Assembly: GCA_023678885.1 (NCBI GenBank)
Contig: CM042970.1
Coordinates: 6,364,355 to 6,428,354 of the forward strand
Direction of reading: 5' to 3'
From: Pogostemon cablin
Taxonomy: Eukaryota; Streptophyta; Magnoliopsida; Lamiales; Lamiaceae
DNA: 64,000 bases
The position numbers and the translations under genes are program-made. The notes beneath the pieces are model-generated. The model made no database searches, had not been told where the DNA came from, and was given only the letters and a program-made list of their open reading frames with translations. Shown in pieces: positions 32,090 to 42,923 of this stretch. Numbering within the stretch: position 1 is the first letter of the stretch; every line of letters starts with the position of its first letter.

Positions 32090-34343
32090 ATGGCGATTGT
32101 TTCATCTCTTGCGTTATTTGCGCTTCTCTTTCTGTTTCTTGCTGTTCCTCCACTCATGGTGGTGGATTCGCGATCTTCACAGGAATTCTTAGTTTTGAAG
32201 AAGACGAAGAGGCCAGTAATTCCAGGGCTCATTCGATTACGCCTGGAACATGGAGCGGTCGTCGTTCAGTTCCTCTGTCGCAGCGTTATGAGATTTCCCG
32301 TGAAGCTGCTCTTCAGGGAGAGAGTTCGTCGCGGCGGAACGTAGTTCTTAAGACTGAAAGTCGAGCCTCTCCATTCTTCATTAATCTGGAAGATTCTGCC
32401 GGCCCTAATAGCACAAGCCGTCCCTCCTGTCGGGGCCGCGCGGTGACTGATTTTACTCTACGGGGTTATCCCACCAGTATACGAGATGAGGATATGGATG
32501 GGGTCTTTGCTTTATACAGTTATCCTGGGATCGAGTTTGGTACCCCTGGGCAATGCGAGAGTCCCTGGAGCGGTGAGCCTGATCACGCTGACTTTAATAT
32601 AGGCATGTTTGCTGCTGGCATCAGGTTACCTTTAGCCCACGTTATCGGATGAGTATTGATTAATTGGAGTTTGGCCCCAATGCATATAAACCCTTCAGAT
32701 TGGGCGAACTTGATTGGTCTGCTAGTGTTGCTCCATGAGAACGGATGTCCTTCTCCTTCTACCCGGGATATTGACTATGTTTATCGTTACGTCTGCGACC
32801 CTGGTTGTCATCGCCATTACTACTTACAGGTGCAGAGAGGCATTCGTCCTATATTCAGTAGAAATTTCATCGGTGGGCAGCATTGGAGGCGCCAGTGGTT
32901 TTAGGTGCGGGGTTTTGAATGTCGTGACCCACACAGAAATTATCTGCCCGTACCATGTGCCTTTCGAACTCCTGAATCTGGTAAGTCTTATCGTCGCTTC
33001 TTTTCTTGTGCTCTTACTATAACTCACTTGCCTCCTCCCCCTCCTTTTTTTCGGTAGCCTTGCTTCGGGCGGCTGAGGAAGAGCTATCCCTAGAGTTCCA
33101 CTGTGCCTTTAATGCAATGTGTTATCGCTTTTGTCGGATGACAGTCTGTTGGAGGCGAACCTTTATCAGGATCCGACTTGAGCTCTGCCGGTAAGCTTCG
33201 AAGGGAGGGTAAGTGATAATTTATCATCTTGGGACGCTGCTCTTGACGAGTATTTTTTGGATCAGGTTGTTTTTTCTTTGCCTCGGAGGCCCCCATCAAG
33301 GATCCGATCTGAGCACGACCGTGGCCTAAGATGCTTCCACAGTCGCAAGGGGTAGGACTGGTCTTTGCGGCGTTGTAATTGTCCATGCTGACTGAACTAA
33401 GGAGGTGGTGAAGGGTGCAACTCAGGATGGGGTCTCTGTTGGTGAAACAGTACATGCTCGCTCACTGGACAAGGGAAAAACTTCCATGAAGGAAGCCGAG
33501 GTACGGAAAAGTGACCTTTTGGAGGTAACCATTCTGGAGGCCACTCGTAGGAATAGTCGAGGCACCAGCATTCAGATAAATCCTATTGAAGATCCGTCTA
33601 GTGTCAGTCAGCCTCAAGTTCTCCTCCTAGATAGTGATCCGACTCTTAGAGAGGAAGGACGTGAGAATATTGCCCAACCACGGGCTCCACCAATATGGGA
33701 GACTTTTACCACAGAAGGCGGCGTTGGTGGAAGCATCCCCTTAGTTTCATTGGATGAACTGTTACAATTGAGAAGTATGGGTGATGCTCGATCGGCTATT
33801 GAGTCAGAGCTGAGTGTTTCGGAAGCTGGCTTTGCTCCCGCTTGTTCATGGAATCTTATGCTGTCTCGCTGGTTGCAGAGTGCGGGGCCTCATGAAATTG
33901 GGAATGCCGCCCTGGTGAGTGTTGGGCATGCATTGACTTTTTTGTGCTGCTTCCTTCTTGTCATAGAGTCTGGGCAGCCTATCCTTCCTGGAGTTGGTCT
34001 TAGCGTGAGGGCCTCTGCCAGTGCTGAGGGGCTTCCTTCTATGGCGCAGACTCGTCAAGCTATGGTGGCGGAGCAACTTATCACTGCGGCTAATACTCAG
34101 GCTACATCCTATAGGGAGAGAGCACGCATGACCGAAAACCAGGTTCATCAGCAGGAGGTTGCACATTAACTAGCTGAGCACGAATTGGAGTGGGAGAGAG
34201 AGCGTATTGCTCAACTGGAGGCGGAGGCAGAATGAATGATGAGTATTCATAACTTCTCAGGGGCTAGTGATGGTGCGGACTCTAGCAGTACGGGCGGCGC
34301 AGGTCCTAGTGGTGTGGGTGGTGCAGGCCCTAGTGGTGTCTGA
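32090..34343 (+). pseudogene. Antisense gene 2 of the Tat element, paralogue of gene 1
   Basis: The main frame runs from about 32092 (open from EEDEEASNSRAHS) through VTDFTLRGYPTS, MFAAGIRLPLAHVIG, LAPMHINPSDWANLIGLLVL and IDYVYRYV. These align with the Transposase_28-like domain of gene 1. In-frame stops lie at 32650-32652 and 32902-32904. A GT-AG intron (32981-33057, 77 bp) falls at the same place as in gene 1. Exon 2 continues to the frame 33405-34169 with an Arg/Glu/Gln-rich coiled-coil end. Past two stops the same frame ends with GGAGPSGVGGAGPSGV and TGA at 34341-34343. The first ATG (32090) lies one frame off and would give a hydrophobic leader; this is more likely a start-proximal frameshift than a signal peptide. 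Protein role unknown. Confidence 0.7.
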
Positions 34344-34505
34344 TGGGGGTTCCTCCTTTATTTTGTATTTTCCCTTTTGCTGTAGATCTTATTTTGTCAT
34401 TGTGGTGGTATGTGTATTTTCTTGTACTCTTCTAGGTTATTATGGCTTTATAACTCTGTAGCCTTAATTTTACTATTTGTACATATAGAAATTCACTAAG
34501 TATGC
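34344..34505. other. Spacer between convergent antisense gene 2 and integrase end
   Basis: Short T-rich non-coding stretch where the plus-strand gene and minus-strand pol converge. Confidence 0.4.
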
Positions 34506-35520
34506 TTAAGCATAGAAGCGTTTTAAATTCTGTATATTCCACGGATGCTTGATGCCTTCGCCACTGAGCTCACTTAGTTCATACGCTCCATTACCCAAAT
34601 TTCTTTTTATTATGTATGGGCCTTCCCAATTTGCTCCGAACACTCCGCCTGGTTGACATATTTTCCTCATCACCAAATTTCCAATTGCAAAATCCCTATT
34701 GTGTACCTTTTTGTTGTATTGGGATTCTAGCCTTGATTTATATATCGCATGTCTCTCCGCTGCCTGTAGCCGAAGTTCCTCCAACAAGTCCAGGTTAAGT
34801 TTGGTGGCTTCTAAATTGGTTTCTCCTCCTTTTTTGCTGGTATGACTGCTTTCGTTCCGTATGTTAACGAGAAGAGAGTCTCTCCAGTTGATGTTCTGCC
34901 AGTGGTGCGGTACGACCAGAGAACACCAGGCAGTTGTAAAGCCCAATTTTTCTTGAGGCTTTCCAACCTGGTTTTGAGGGTATGCTTAATTATTTATTGA
35001 CCACCTCTACTTGTCCATTCGACTGGGGATGGTAAGGTGTTGAGAACAGTTTCCTTATCCCCAGCCCATCACAAAATTTTTTAAGTTGCATGTCCTCAAA
35101 TTGCTTGCTATTATCCGTTAGAATTGCATTGGGTATTCCGAAGCGACAAACGATATTTTTCCATATGAAGGTTATCATGTTAACCTCATTAATTATGGCT
35201 AACGATTCTGCCTCTACCCATTTCGAGAAGTAGTTGACCGCGACCACGACGTACTTGACGTCTCCTCTAATGGGCGGGAATGGGCCTATTAGATCGATTT
35301 CCCACTTGACGAAAGGCCAATGCGCCGCAGTCGTGATCAATTCTGTAGAAGGAGCTCTGATTATGGGAGAATAAATCTGACAACTTTTACATGCTCTGGC
35401 ATATTCGATAGCATCCCTTCTAAGAGTAGGCCAGAAATATCCTTGTCGAATTACCTTTAACGCCAGTGCCTGTCCTCCCGAGTGATTTCCACAGACTCCT
35501 TCATGAACTTCCATCAACAC
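34506..35520 (-). pseudogene. Tat-element integrase, broken
   Basis: 35520-34990 gives the N-terminal zinc-binding region (HEGVCGNHSGG, CKSCQ), then the catalytic core: WEIDLIGPFPP and ILTDNSKQF (usual NG-F replaced by SKQF), and PQSNGQVEVVNK (usual SNGQVE-N-). The frame then shifts. The C-terminal part appears at 34946-34506 with NLVMRK, GANWEGPYII and AYELSELSG. No chromodomain follows, as expected for Tat. Stops and a shift prevent a full product. Confidence 0.85.
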
Positions 35521-35779
35521 TTTGGCGGCTTCCTCTTTATTCTAGCACCTTAGTAGTGGCATCAGGTATCCTTTCTTATATAACACATCATTAATCAATG
35601 TGTACCTGGAGGCTCGAAGCCGCAGTCACTTCGCTTCTGCCTTGTCTTTTGGTTTTTCTCTTTCTTTCAGGAAGGCTTTAATAGGGGTCATCCATGCCTC
35701 CTCCTCGCTGGCTTGCCAAATTTCATTTTCACTTGGGGCTTCTTGGTTCATTATGCTGATACTTCCTAGTCGCTCGGCA

Positions 35780-36110
35780 TTTTCCGAGGTTGCCAACGAG
35801 CTAACGCGTCTGCTTGGTGTTCCATAGTATAGGAACTCGCGTGATGTAGACGTGATCGAATTTTTGGATTATGTCGGCTACTAGCTTGCGGTATCCGACC
35901 AACTGTTAGTCTTTTGCTTCGTAATCTCTTCTTATTTGATTGAACATTAATTCTGAGTCGCTATAGATCATTACTCTTTTCACCTCGATTGTCAATGTCA
36001 TTCTCATGCCAGATAGTTTTCATATTTAGTTTCGTTGTTAGTTGCTGGGAATCCAAACTTGATGGCCGAGCAAAACATCTCTCCGGTGGGCCTGATGAGT
36101 ACTACGCCGT
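35780..36110 (-). pseudogene. Archaeal-type (second) RNase H of the Tat element, broken
   Basis: The minus strand reads IKFGFPATNNETKYE, then after frame changes VKRVMIYSDSELMFNQIRRD, YEAKD and VYITRVP. These match the extra aRNase H (motifs NN-E-EY-ALL, V-SDS-L--NQ) that marks Tat-lineage elements. Several shifts and stops; not functional. Confidence 0.75.
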
Positions 36111-36203
36111 CTCCAGATGTGTAAGTATTAGATGATCCATCTCCCGACATTCGCCAGGGTCTGTCGGTCACCTCTCCTGGTAAAGTGGGGATGGTGAGTT
36201 CTG

Positions 36204-36540
36204 CTATGAACTCGGCCAGGGCTTGTGCCTTGAATGCCAGTCGGCGAACTCGGAAGCGGCTAGGTACAGGCTGAGAGGCTCTCCTGGCTGTGGTTTTGAC
36301 AGGTTTTGAGTGTTAGCCAATACGTCCTTTAATTCTTCGAATGCCTTTTGAGCCGCAAGTGTCCAGTCAAAATTTTCTTTTCGAATCACGTCCATGAGGG
36401 GTTTGCACTTATCGGATGCTCTAGGCAGAAAATGACTGAGAGATGCGATCTTTCCGGCTAGCCTTTATATACATTTTGAGTGTATTGGAGGTTCCATGTC
36501 TTGTATGGCTTTCACCTTATCTGGATTTGCCTCTATTACT
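36204..36540 (-). pseudogene. RT-linked RNase H start of the Tat element, broken
   Basis: VIRKENFDWTLAAQKAFEELKDVL and LSLYLAASEFA match the start of the gypsy RNase H domain downstream of reverse transcriptase. It ends at a stop; upstream (36420-36540) the frame is interrupted. Confidence 0.75.
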
Positions 36541-36557
36541 CTCTTACTCACCATGTA

Positions 36558-37090
36558 TCAGAGGAATTTTCTGGCAGACACCCCGAACGTGCATTTTTTA
36601 GGGTTGAGCTTCATTCCATATTGTCGTAAGGTGTTGAATGCTTTTCTCTGGTGGTGCACATGATCGTTTGTGTCCACACTCTTAACCAGCATGTCGTCCA
36701 CATATACCTCCATAGTCTTTCCTAGCTCATCTCGGAACATCTTGTTCACCAATCTTTGGTACGTGGCGCCTGCATTTTTCAACTCGAATGTCATCATTAC
36801 CCAGCACAGTAGATTCCTTTTGGTATTGAAAGCTGTTTTTCTACATCGTCGGGGTGTATAGGAATCTGGTGATAGCCAGAGTATGCATCCATGAAACTTA
36901 TCAACTCATAGCCGGTCATGGGATCCATCATTTGATCAACGTGTGACAGTTGGAAACTGTCCTTCGGGCATGCTTTATTGAGATCTGTGAAGTCGATGCA
37001 TAATCTCCATGACTTGTTTGCCTTCTGCACCAGAACTGGGTTGGCTACCCAGGCGGGGAACAACGCTTCTCTCACCAGATTATTCGCCAA
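36558..37090 (-). pseudogene. Tat-element reverse transcriptase, one frameshift
   Basis: 37090-36797 carries ANPVLVQKANKSWRLCIDFT, DLNKACPKDSF and SFMDAYSGYHQI. The frame shifts by one near 36800, then 36797-36558 carries MMTFELKNAGATYQRLVNKMF, YVDDMLVKS and LNPKKCTFGV. YVDD is intact. The wording is typical of Tat/Ogre/Retand elements. Confidence 0.92.
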
Positions 37091-37704
37091 TAATTTTCTG
37101 GCTTCCGCCTCAATGATTTCATATTTTTCGGGGCTGTACTTCCTTTTTTTCTGTTCTACAGGGCGATAGGATGGGTTTGTGTTGACTCAGTGGCATGCAT
37201 GTTTCGGGTCTATCCCCTGGATGTCGCTGGATGTCCAGCGAACACGTCTAAGTTTGACTTTAGAAATTCAATCAGAGCAGTTCGATGGGGATCATTTAGC
37301 TACGATCCGATGTACAACTCCAAGTCTGGGTTACTCGACTCCATTCTTATCGCTTTGGTTTCTTTGTCTGGTTCCCCTCTTTTCTTCTTCTTATCTGTCC
37401 TTGGATCTTCGTCAGTTATTGAGGGCAAATTGACTCCCTGGGCGTCGAAGGGTTGAAACTTTTGACCATCCCCTTCCGTCGAGTCGTGGGGCGGTAGAGC
37501 CTATTCACGATTTGCTTTCACTTCATGATTTGGTTGCTCCATCATCATCAACTGGAAACTTGGGTCGTGGTAGTTGAGCCAGTCTCATTTTTCGATGAAT
37601 GAACACTCTCTGGCTTTCCTTTGGCTACCTCTAACGGTACCGACTTGACCATCGGCGATTACGAACTTTATGCATTGGTGTAGTGTGGATGGGACATAGT
37701 TGAA

Positions 37705-37983
37705 TTAATAAATGAACGTCTGTCCTAAAATGCAATTGTAGGGTGATAGGAGATCTACCACTTTGAATCCGAGGACGTGTTGAGCTCTTACCACCTGCTT
37801 CTCATCTATCAGTTGGACTGATAGGTATGTTTGTATCAAGGGGGTAGTGATGGCATTACCGAACTCTCGAATCTCATCGCCGCATTGAGACATCTTGTGG
37901 TGAGAGAGTCCTCCTATGGCTTCGAATGCCTCTTTAAAGATGATGTTTGTGTATGCGCCCGTGTCGACCAGACACCGATGCAC
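37705..37983 (-). pseudogene. Tat-element aspartic protease region
   Basis: LVDTGAYTNIIF holds the DTGA catalytic motif (usually DTGSS in this lineage), followed by VLGFKVVDLLSPYNCILGQ, the second conserved loop (YN-ILGR normally). The fragment is separated from gag and RT by stops. Confidence 0.8.
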
Positions 37984-38267
37984 CTTTACTCCTGAGATTA
38001 TGGCATAATCACTAATGGGTCATTGTGAGGGGTACATATCTCGGTGAGGTCTTCTTCGGAGAAAAAGACGTCGGCTTCATGTAAAGGTGGTCGCGGGCTT
38101 GCCGTAAGCACGTGTTGGTACCTGTCGAGCTCCCGTAACTGTTTTCTTCATGACAGGGTGGTCAGGGCTTGGAAAGTCCTTACGTATCCTTCGTTCAGCA
38201 TGTATACCTCATTAGGTGGTGTGGGCAGACGGTCTCCCAATCCCCTTTGTCCCTGAAGGTGGGCTGG

Positions 38268-39828
38268 TCAGTTAGGTCGTTCGGCTATAGCTTGGGGTTG
38301 TTCTTTCCTTCGTTTCGAGCCAGCCACCAATCGATCTATTTTCCCATCCTCGAACAGTCTGATGAGTTCAGTCAATAGATCTTGGCTTTTGTTGGTGTCG
38401 TGGTCGATGGATTTGTGGTATTTGCAAAAATTTTTCTTGTTTAGCTTAGTTGGATCTGCGCGTATCCTAGGCGGGGGACTCAGCAGGTTGGTATCTTGTA
38501 TTTTGCTGAATATCTCCTCAGGCGTGAGTTCAAGCAACTCTGTCATCTCTTGAATTTGGTCATCGTCAGGGAATGGCTTAAAAGAAGAGGGAGTCTTGTA
38601 ATCCTTCTCACATTTCTTCCTCTTTTTGTCGCCTTCCTTAGGGTCGATTCTAGACTTTTTATATTCTTGAATTTCCTAACTGTGGATGACCACTTGGGCT
38701 GCGGTCATGAAAGCTGCATAACTGTTTAGCAATTTCTGTTGGCAACTAGTCCATGTAGGAGATCCTGGGAGTAAAGCGGTAGTTGCCAGAATGGTTGACG
38801 TTTCGTCCGACACTTCTTCCGTATTAGCACGCTGTTCATTGAATCTCTTCATAAAGTCTTTCAAATACTCCTTCGAGCCTTGCCATAGGTAAGCTAATTT
38901 TTGCTTGGGCTCATTTTCCTATCCCAGATACGCGAAGTGGGAGAAAAAGGCAGTGGCGAGTTGTGCCCAAGAGTCGATGGAGTTAACGGGGAGTGACTTG
39001 AACCACGAGTGTGCCTTGTCACCCAATGTCAAGGGGAACATCTTACATCGATCCTCTTCTGAGCACCTTTGCGCCAGCATCCACCCAACATACTTATTAA
39101 GGTGCAAGATTGGGCTGGATTTGCCGGCGTATTGAGGGATTCGTATTTTTTTCATGGTGGTTATCATGATCACTCTGTGAGTGAACAGTGACCTTTTCAA
39201 TTCCGGGTTAGGGATGCTGTGGAGTTCGGCGTCATTTCTTCTTTCCATTTGGTCGAGTCGTCTCCTTAGCAAGTTGATTTCCTCATCATGCAACCGCTTG
39301 AGTCGGGCGACAGGGTCATCTCCTGCGCTTTCCCCCACTTGCTCGTGTCGAGTCTTCGCGGGATCTGATCCCAGTCGATCTTTTGTGCTTACACGTCCGG
39401 TCATGTGTGTGGGGGAACGGCTGGCGACCGAGTTAGCCAGGGACGCCATCCTTCTCCGTTCACTTCGTCTACCACTTTCTGAGCCTTCCTCGGTTCCTTA
39501 GATATATCTTTTTGGGTCATTCGTTAATGTACCGACTTTCGAGGTGGAGTTCGTTCATGTTGCCTCTCGTTCGTCTATTCTGCTAAATTTTCTTCGAGGC
39601 TAAAGCTGAGCCTCCGACTGACAGTCGTCACTCGCTTTCCTTTCATCTGTTTGAGAAGATCGAAGTATTTCTGTCAGAAATCGGTCTGTGGATCGTCTCT
39701 TCCGAGTTCGTGTTGTACAACGGAACTTTCTTTTCCACGGTCCGGGAGAGATTAGGGTCCTTCTGGCGGCGCCGGCTGGTGGTCGCATCGGCCCTACTAG
39801 GGGTGGCTTCGTCTTGCTCATCCACCAT
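38268..39828 (-). pseudogene. Tat-element gag, broken
   Basis: Likely start MVDEQDEATPSRADATTSRR at 39828. The core gag at 39449-38919 reads IRIPQYAGKSSPILHLNKY and DKAHSWFKSLPVNSIDSW, matching the retrotrans_gag domain. Pieces at 38864-38676 (KDFMKRFNEQ) and 38546-38268 follow. The last has FCKYHKSIDHDTNKSQDL, a zinc knuckle-like motif with a cysteine lost. Shifts and stops between pieces. Confidence 0.85.
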
Positions 39829-39894
39829 TTTTACGTATAGTTGAGTCGGAGCAAACTGAAGAAGGCAGTCGTCTTAGAGGCTCAGCCAGGCGTC

Positions 39895-39914
39895 CCCCTT
39901 CCTCTAGCGCCAAA
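39895..39914 (-). promoter_or_regulatory. Primer-binding site of the Tat element
   Basis: The minus strand reads TTTGGCGCTAGAGGAAGGGG directly inside the 5' LTR. Confidence 0.65.
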
Positions 39915-40397
39915 TGTCGCTCGTCAGATTTTAATTTCTTCTTAATGGTAGATTAATGTGGCTGTTATGGGAAAAAGAGACATTACTCTGCGCAAAGCTA
40001 ACATAAAGGAGAGAGATTTGCCCCCAGGCGTAATTGCGCCTTTTTAGGGGGTGAATGGGATGATTGTATTGCTACAGGGGTTTCCCATATTTATAGTGGA
40101 TAATCTGACGTCACCCGTATCTAGGTAAGCTGGTAGATTATCGCGTACAGTGCGAGCATTAAATGCGTTTAGCCTCATGTGATTATTTTTAGGATATGAT
40201 CTAGGATATCCCCTACGCGTATATCTCAGAGGATATTTCGCGTATCTGGGGCAATTGGATCAAGTGGCCTAGTTGGCTTAGTCAGGCGGTTGCTCCTCGC
40301 ATCTGGCAGGGAGGCTTGTGGGCTCTCAATGGAGTACTGGGCTGAAGGGCCCAATACACGAACAGGTGAAAGACTCATTCTCAGAATTCATACAACA
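39915..40397 (-). repeat. 5' LTR of the Tat element
   Basis: 483 bp, same ends as the other LTR, followed by GTGTA. Confidence 0.93.
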
Positions 40398-40402
40398 GTG
40401 TA

Positions 40403-40577
40403 CATTTTACTATTTTGGGTCGTTCACTCTTAATGTATTCATTTTTTTTTAAAATATGAGATCCACATACATCACTAACATAACTAAAATATGAAACTCA
40501 TACTCTCGCTGATACAACTACCTCCTACATATAAAATGGAGTAATAATTCTTAATTCACATGTAAAAACTAAATTAA
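40403..40577. mobile_element. Right piece of the MITE split by the Tat element
   Basis: Continues the Stowaway-like interior (GAGATCCACATACATCACTA, TACAACTACCTCCTACA). Its right end is missing or replaced by the next MITE. Confidence 0.55.
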
Positions 40578-40579
40578 TA

Positions 40580-40953
40580 CTCCCTCCGTCCTCCAAAGTA
40601 TTTCACACTTTCCTTTTTCATCTGTCCCTCAAAGTATTTCACATTTTACTTTTACTAAATTTGGTAAAAAAAATGGTCATTCCGTCCCCCAAAGTATTTC
40701 ACACTTTCCTTTTACTAAAAATGATAAAAATACACTATAACAATACCTACTTTTTACACATATCCCAACAAATACTCAATTTTCCACACATTCCAATAAC
40801 TTTACACACATTTTTCATTAAATTAATTAAAATATTTTTTTCTTTCTTACTTTATACATAAAATAATAATTTTTTCTTAAACTCCGCGCACAACAATTTT
40901 TTCTTAAACACCGCGCACAACAATACGTGAAGTACTTTGGGGGACGGAAGGAG
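40580..40953. mobile_element. Stowaway-like MITE (374 bp)
   Basis: Left CTCCCTCCGTCCTCCAAAGT; right CTTTGGGGGACGGAAGGAG; TA-flanked. The left end contains three versions of the CCAAAGTATTTCACACTTTCC text and the right a doubled CCGCGCACAACAA unit, so it grew by internal duplication. Confidence 0.75.
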
Positions 40954-41650
40954 TACGCTATAACAATACTCATTTTTTACACACATCCCAATATAATATT
41001 TACTTTATCATATCTCCCAATAATTTTACACACCTCCTAACAATTTTACATATATTTTTCATTAACTCAACTAAAATAAATATTTTCTTTCTTAATTTAT
41101 ATATTCTGTACACATCATTACGTGAAATACTTATTGCAATGGAGTGATTATATACATAGTGGACGGAGGTACTACTAATCATCAATCTTGGACTTACTTG
41201 GCAGCTCCACAAATTCGGAAACTCTCGGATAAGATTCCTTCTAAGTGCTAACTTTATTAGTTTGGTTGTACGGTGAAACTTATTAAAATATTATTTTATT
41301 TATTTATTGTTTCGGTGAGAACGAAATGATGTGTTAATTAATGTTATAATGTATCCTTATTTTCTTCCAAACGGATATATTTCCATTTATGGAGAGTAAA
41401 ATTGAAGTTTGAAAATGTACCATATTGGTTCCCCTAATTACTGATAATGATGTAAAATTTTAAGAAAAAGGCTCTTGAGCCCTCGAGGATACAGTGTCCC
41501 TTAGCAATTTAAACTCCTAATAATATGTGTTTACATAAAAACACAGTGTGTCTTGAGCGCATGAGGTTTTGCCAAATTTTAAACCTACCTAATTAGACAA
41601 AACACAAACGATAAATAAGGGAAAAAACATTTTAATAAGAAAAACTAGTA
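40954..41650. other. AT-rich DNA with partial MITE text
   Basis: 40975-41175 resembles a further Stowaway-like copy (ends with GTGGACGGAGGTA) lacking a clear left end. The rest shows nothing. Confidence 0.4.
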
Positions 41651-41877
41651 CTCTCTCCGTCTCACAGCAAGGGTCTCTTTTTTCCATTTTGGTCGTCCCA
41701 CCCAAAGGGTCCTCTTTCTTTTTTTACACACATGAGACTCATTAATCCCCTCTAATACAATTAAAATATGAGGTCTATACTCTCACTAATATAACTACCC
41801 ATTACACATTAAATAATAATACTTCTTAATCCACATGTCAAAAAACAAAAACTACACTTTTCGTGGAACGGAAGGAG
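41651..41877. mobile_element. Stowaway-like MITE
   Basis: Left CTCTCTCCGTCTCACAGCAA; right TTTTCGTGGAACGGAAGGAG; TA-flanked. Confidence 0.75.
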
Positions 41878-42084
41878 TATTTAGTTAATTGGAAAGCTAT
41901 AAGAGTTGGAGTAAATTATTTTATTTAAGTGCTTTTAATGACTAATTGAAAAAGAAGAATACTAAAAAATAACTTTATCATAGAAATTACATTAAATTTT
42001 AAAAATAAATTATGAAACAAAATAATAAAATTAGTCAAAACCAAAATAATAAAATATCATAAAATCATAAGAATAAAATATGTA

Positions 42085-42309
42085 TTGGTAGGGCTCACAA
42101 GGAAAACATGTGCCGTACACTACAGGGACCAAGGACAACTTTCCTTCCCTACTAGGATCTTCGCCTGGGCCACACAAGGGAGTGTTCGGCAGTCGCCTCC
42201 CCAACCCCGATCCAGCAAGCTGTCCACATCCCCCGTTCGCTCTCCCACTTGGCCAGTTGCACTGACGAGCTTAAAAGCTATTTGGCTACCCTTTAAATTT
42301 TGCAAATAG
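42085..42309. other. GC-rich 0.2-kb island of unknown nature
   Basis: Sharply more GC-rich than its surroundings, open on both strands. No domain recognised on either strand; not called as a gene. Could be a captured exon or LTR relic. Confidence 0.3.
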
Positions 42310-42433
42310 GGGATATTCTATAACGTATCTTCTAAATAGTCTTGTGTAGCTATGCATTTAATGTCTATAGTACTTGTAATAAATGCGATGTGACCCGATG
42401 ATTATTCAGAAGTACGGATGACGTCAGTTCACC

Positions 42434-42499
42434 CAGTGGCGGATTCAAAAAATCACGGTGGGTGGGCTAAGTTTATTAAAAAAAAATAATAATAATTAA

Positions 42500-42572
<73 letters not shown>

Positions 42573-42915
42573 CACACGAATTACCTTCTCGAAAGGGACG
42601 AAGGATGAGCTAAATTTTAATATTTTTTGTAATGTACTCATAGAATATATATATAATTTAAGAAGATATATTTATTTTTTAACTTTATTTCGGTGGACTT
42701 AAAATATTTTTGGGTTGAGCTAAACTTAAAAATACAAAGAAGAAAGAAGATATATTAATTTTTTAGCTTCATTTGGGTGAACTTAAAATATTTTTTGGGG
42801 TGGACTAAATTTAAAAACACAAATTATTTATAAATTATTTACCTATGATATAATGAGTTTTTGGGGGACAGTTTTGGCTTGAGCTCGGGGCTAACCCAAC
42901 ATACATCCGCCCCTG
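42434..42915. mobile_element. Non-autonomous hAT element (482 bp) with 8-bp TSD
   Basis: Ends CAGTGGCGGATTCA and TACATCCGCCCCTG (reverse complement CAGGGGCGGATGTA) are classic hAT termini. The 8-bp TSD AGTTCACC is exact (42426-42433 and 42916-42923). A (TA)n tract lies inside. Confidence 0.92.
42505..42569. repeat. (TA)n microsatellite
   Basis: About 65 bp of pure TA inside the hAT element. Confidence 0.95.
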
Positions 42916-42923
42916 AGTTCACC

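Larger units (their letters stand above)
28316..40397 (-). mobile_element. Ty3/gypsy Tat-lineage retrotransposon (12.1 kb) with antisense genes
   Basis: LTRs at 28316-28793 and 39915-40397 start TGTCGCTCGTC and end CATAC(C/A)ACA. The TSD is GTGTA (28311-28315, 40398-40402). The order on the minus strand is gag, protease, reverse transcriptase, RNase H, archaeal-type RNase H, integrase. The dual RNase H and the RT wording (CIDFTDLNKACPKDSF, YVDDMLVKS) point to the Tat lineage. Between integrase and 3' LTR lie about 5.6 kb with two genes on the opposite (plus) strand. LTR identity by eye is about 93 percent, so it is older than the copia element. Every coding unit has lesions, so it is not autonomous. 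Confidence 0.93.

Noticed and set aside
32090..32344. Apparent signal-peptide protein (MAIVSSLALFALLFLFLAV)
   Set aside because: It is one frame off the conserved antisense-gene frame, which is open over the same stretch; more likely a start-proximal frameshift than a secreted protein.
42085..42305. Overlapping frames on both strands of the GC-rich island
   Set aside because: Open on both strands because of composition; no domain recognised.
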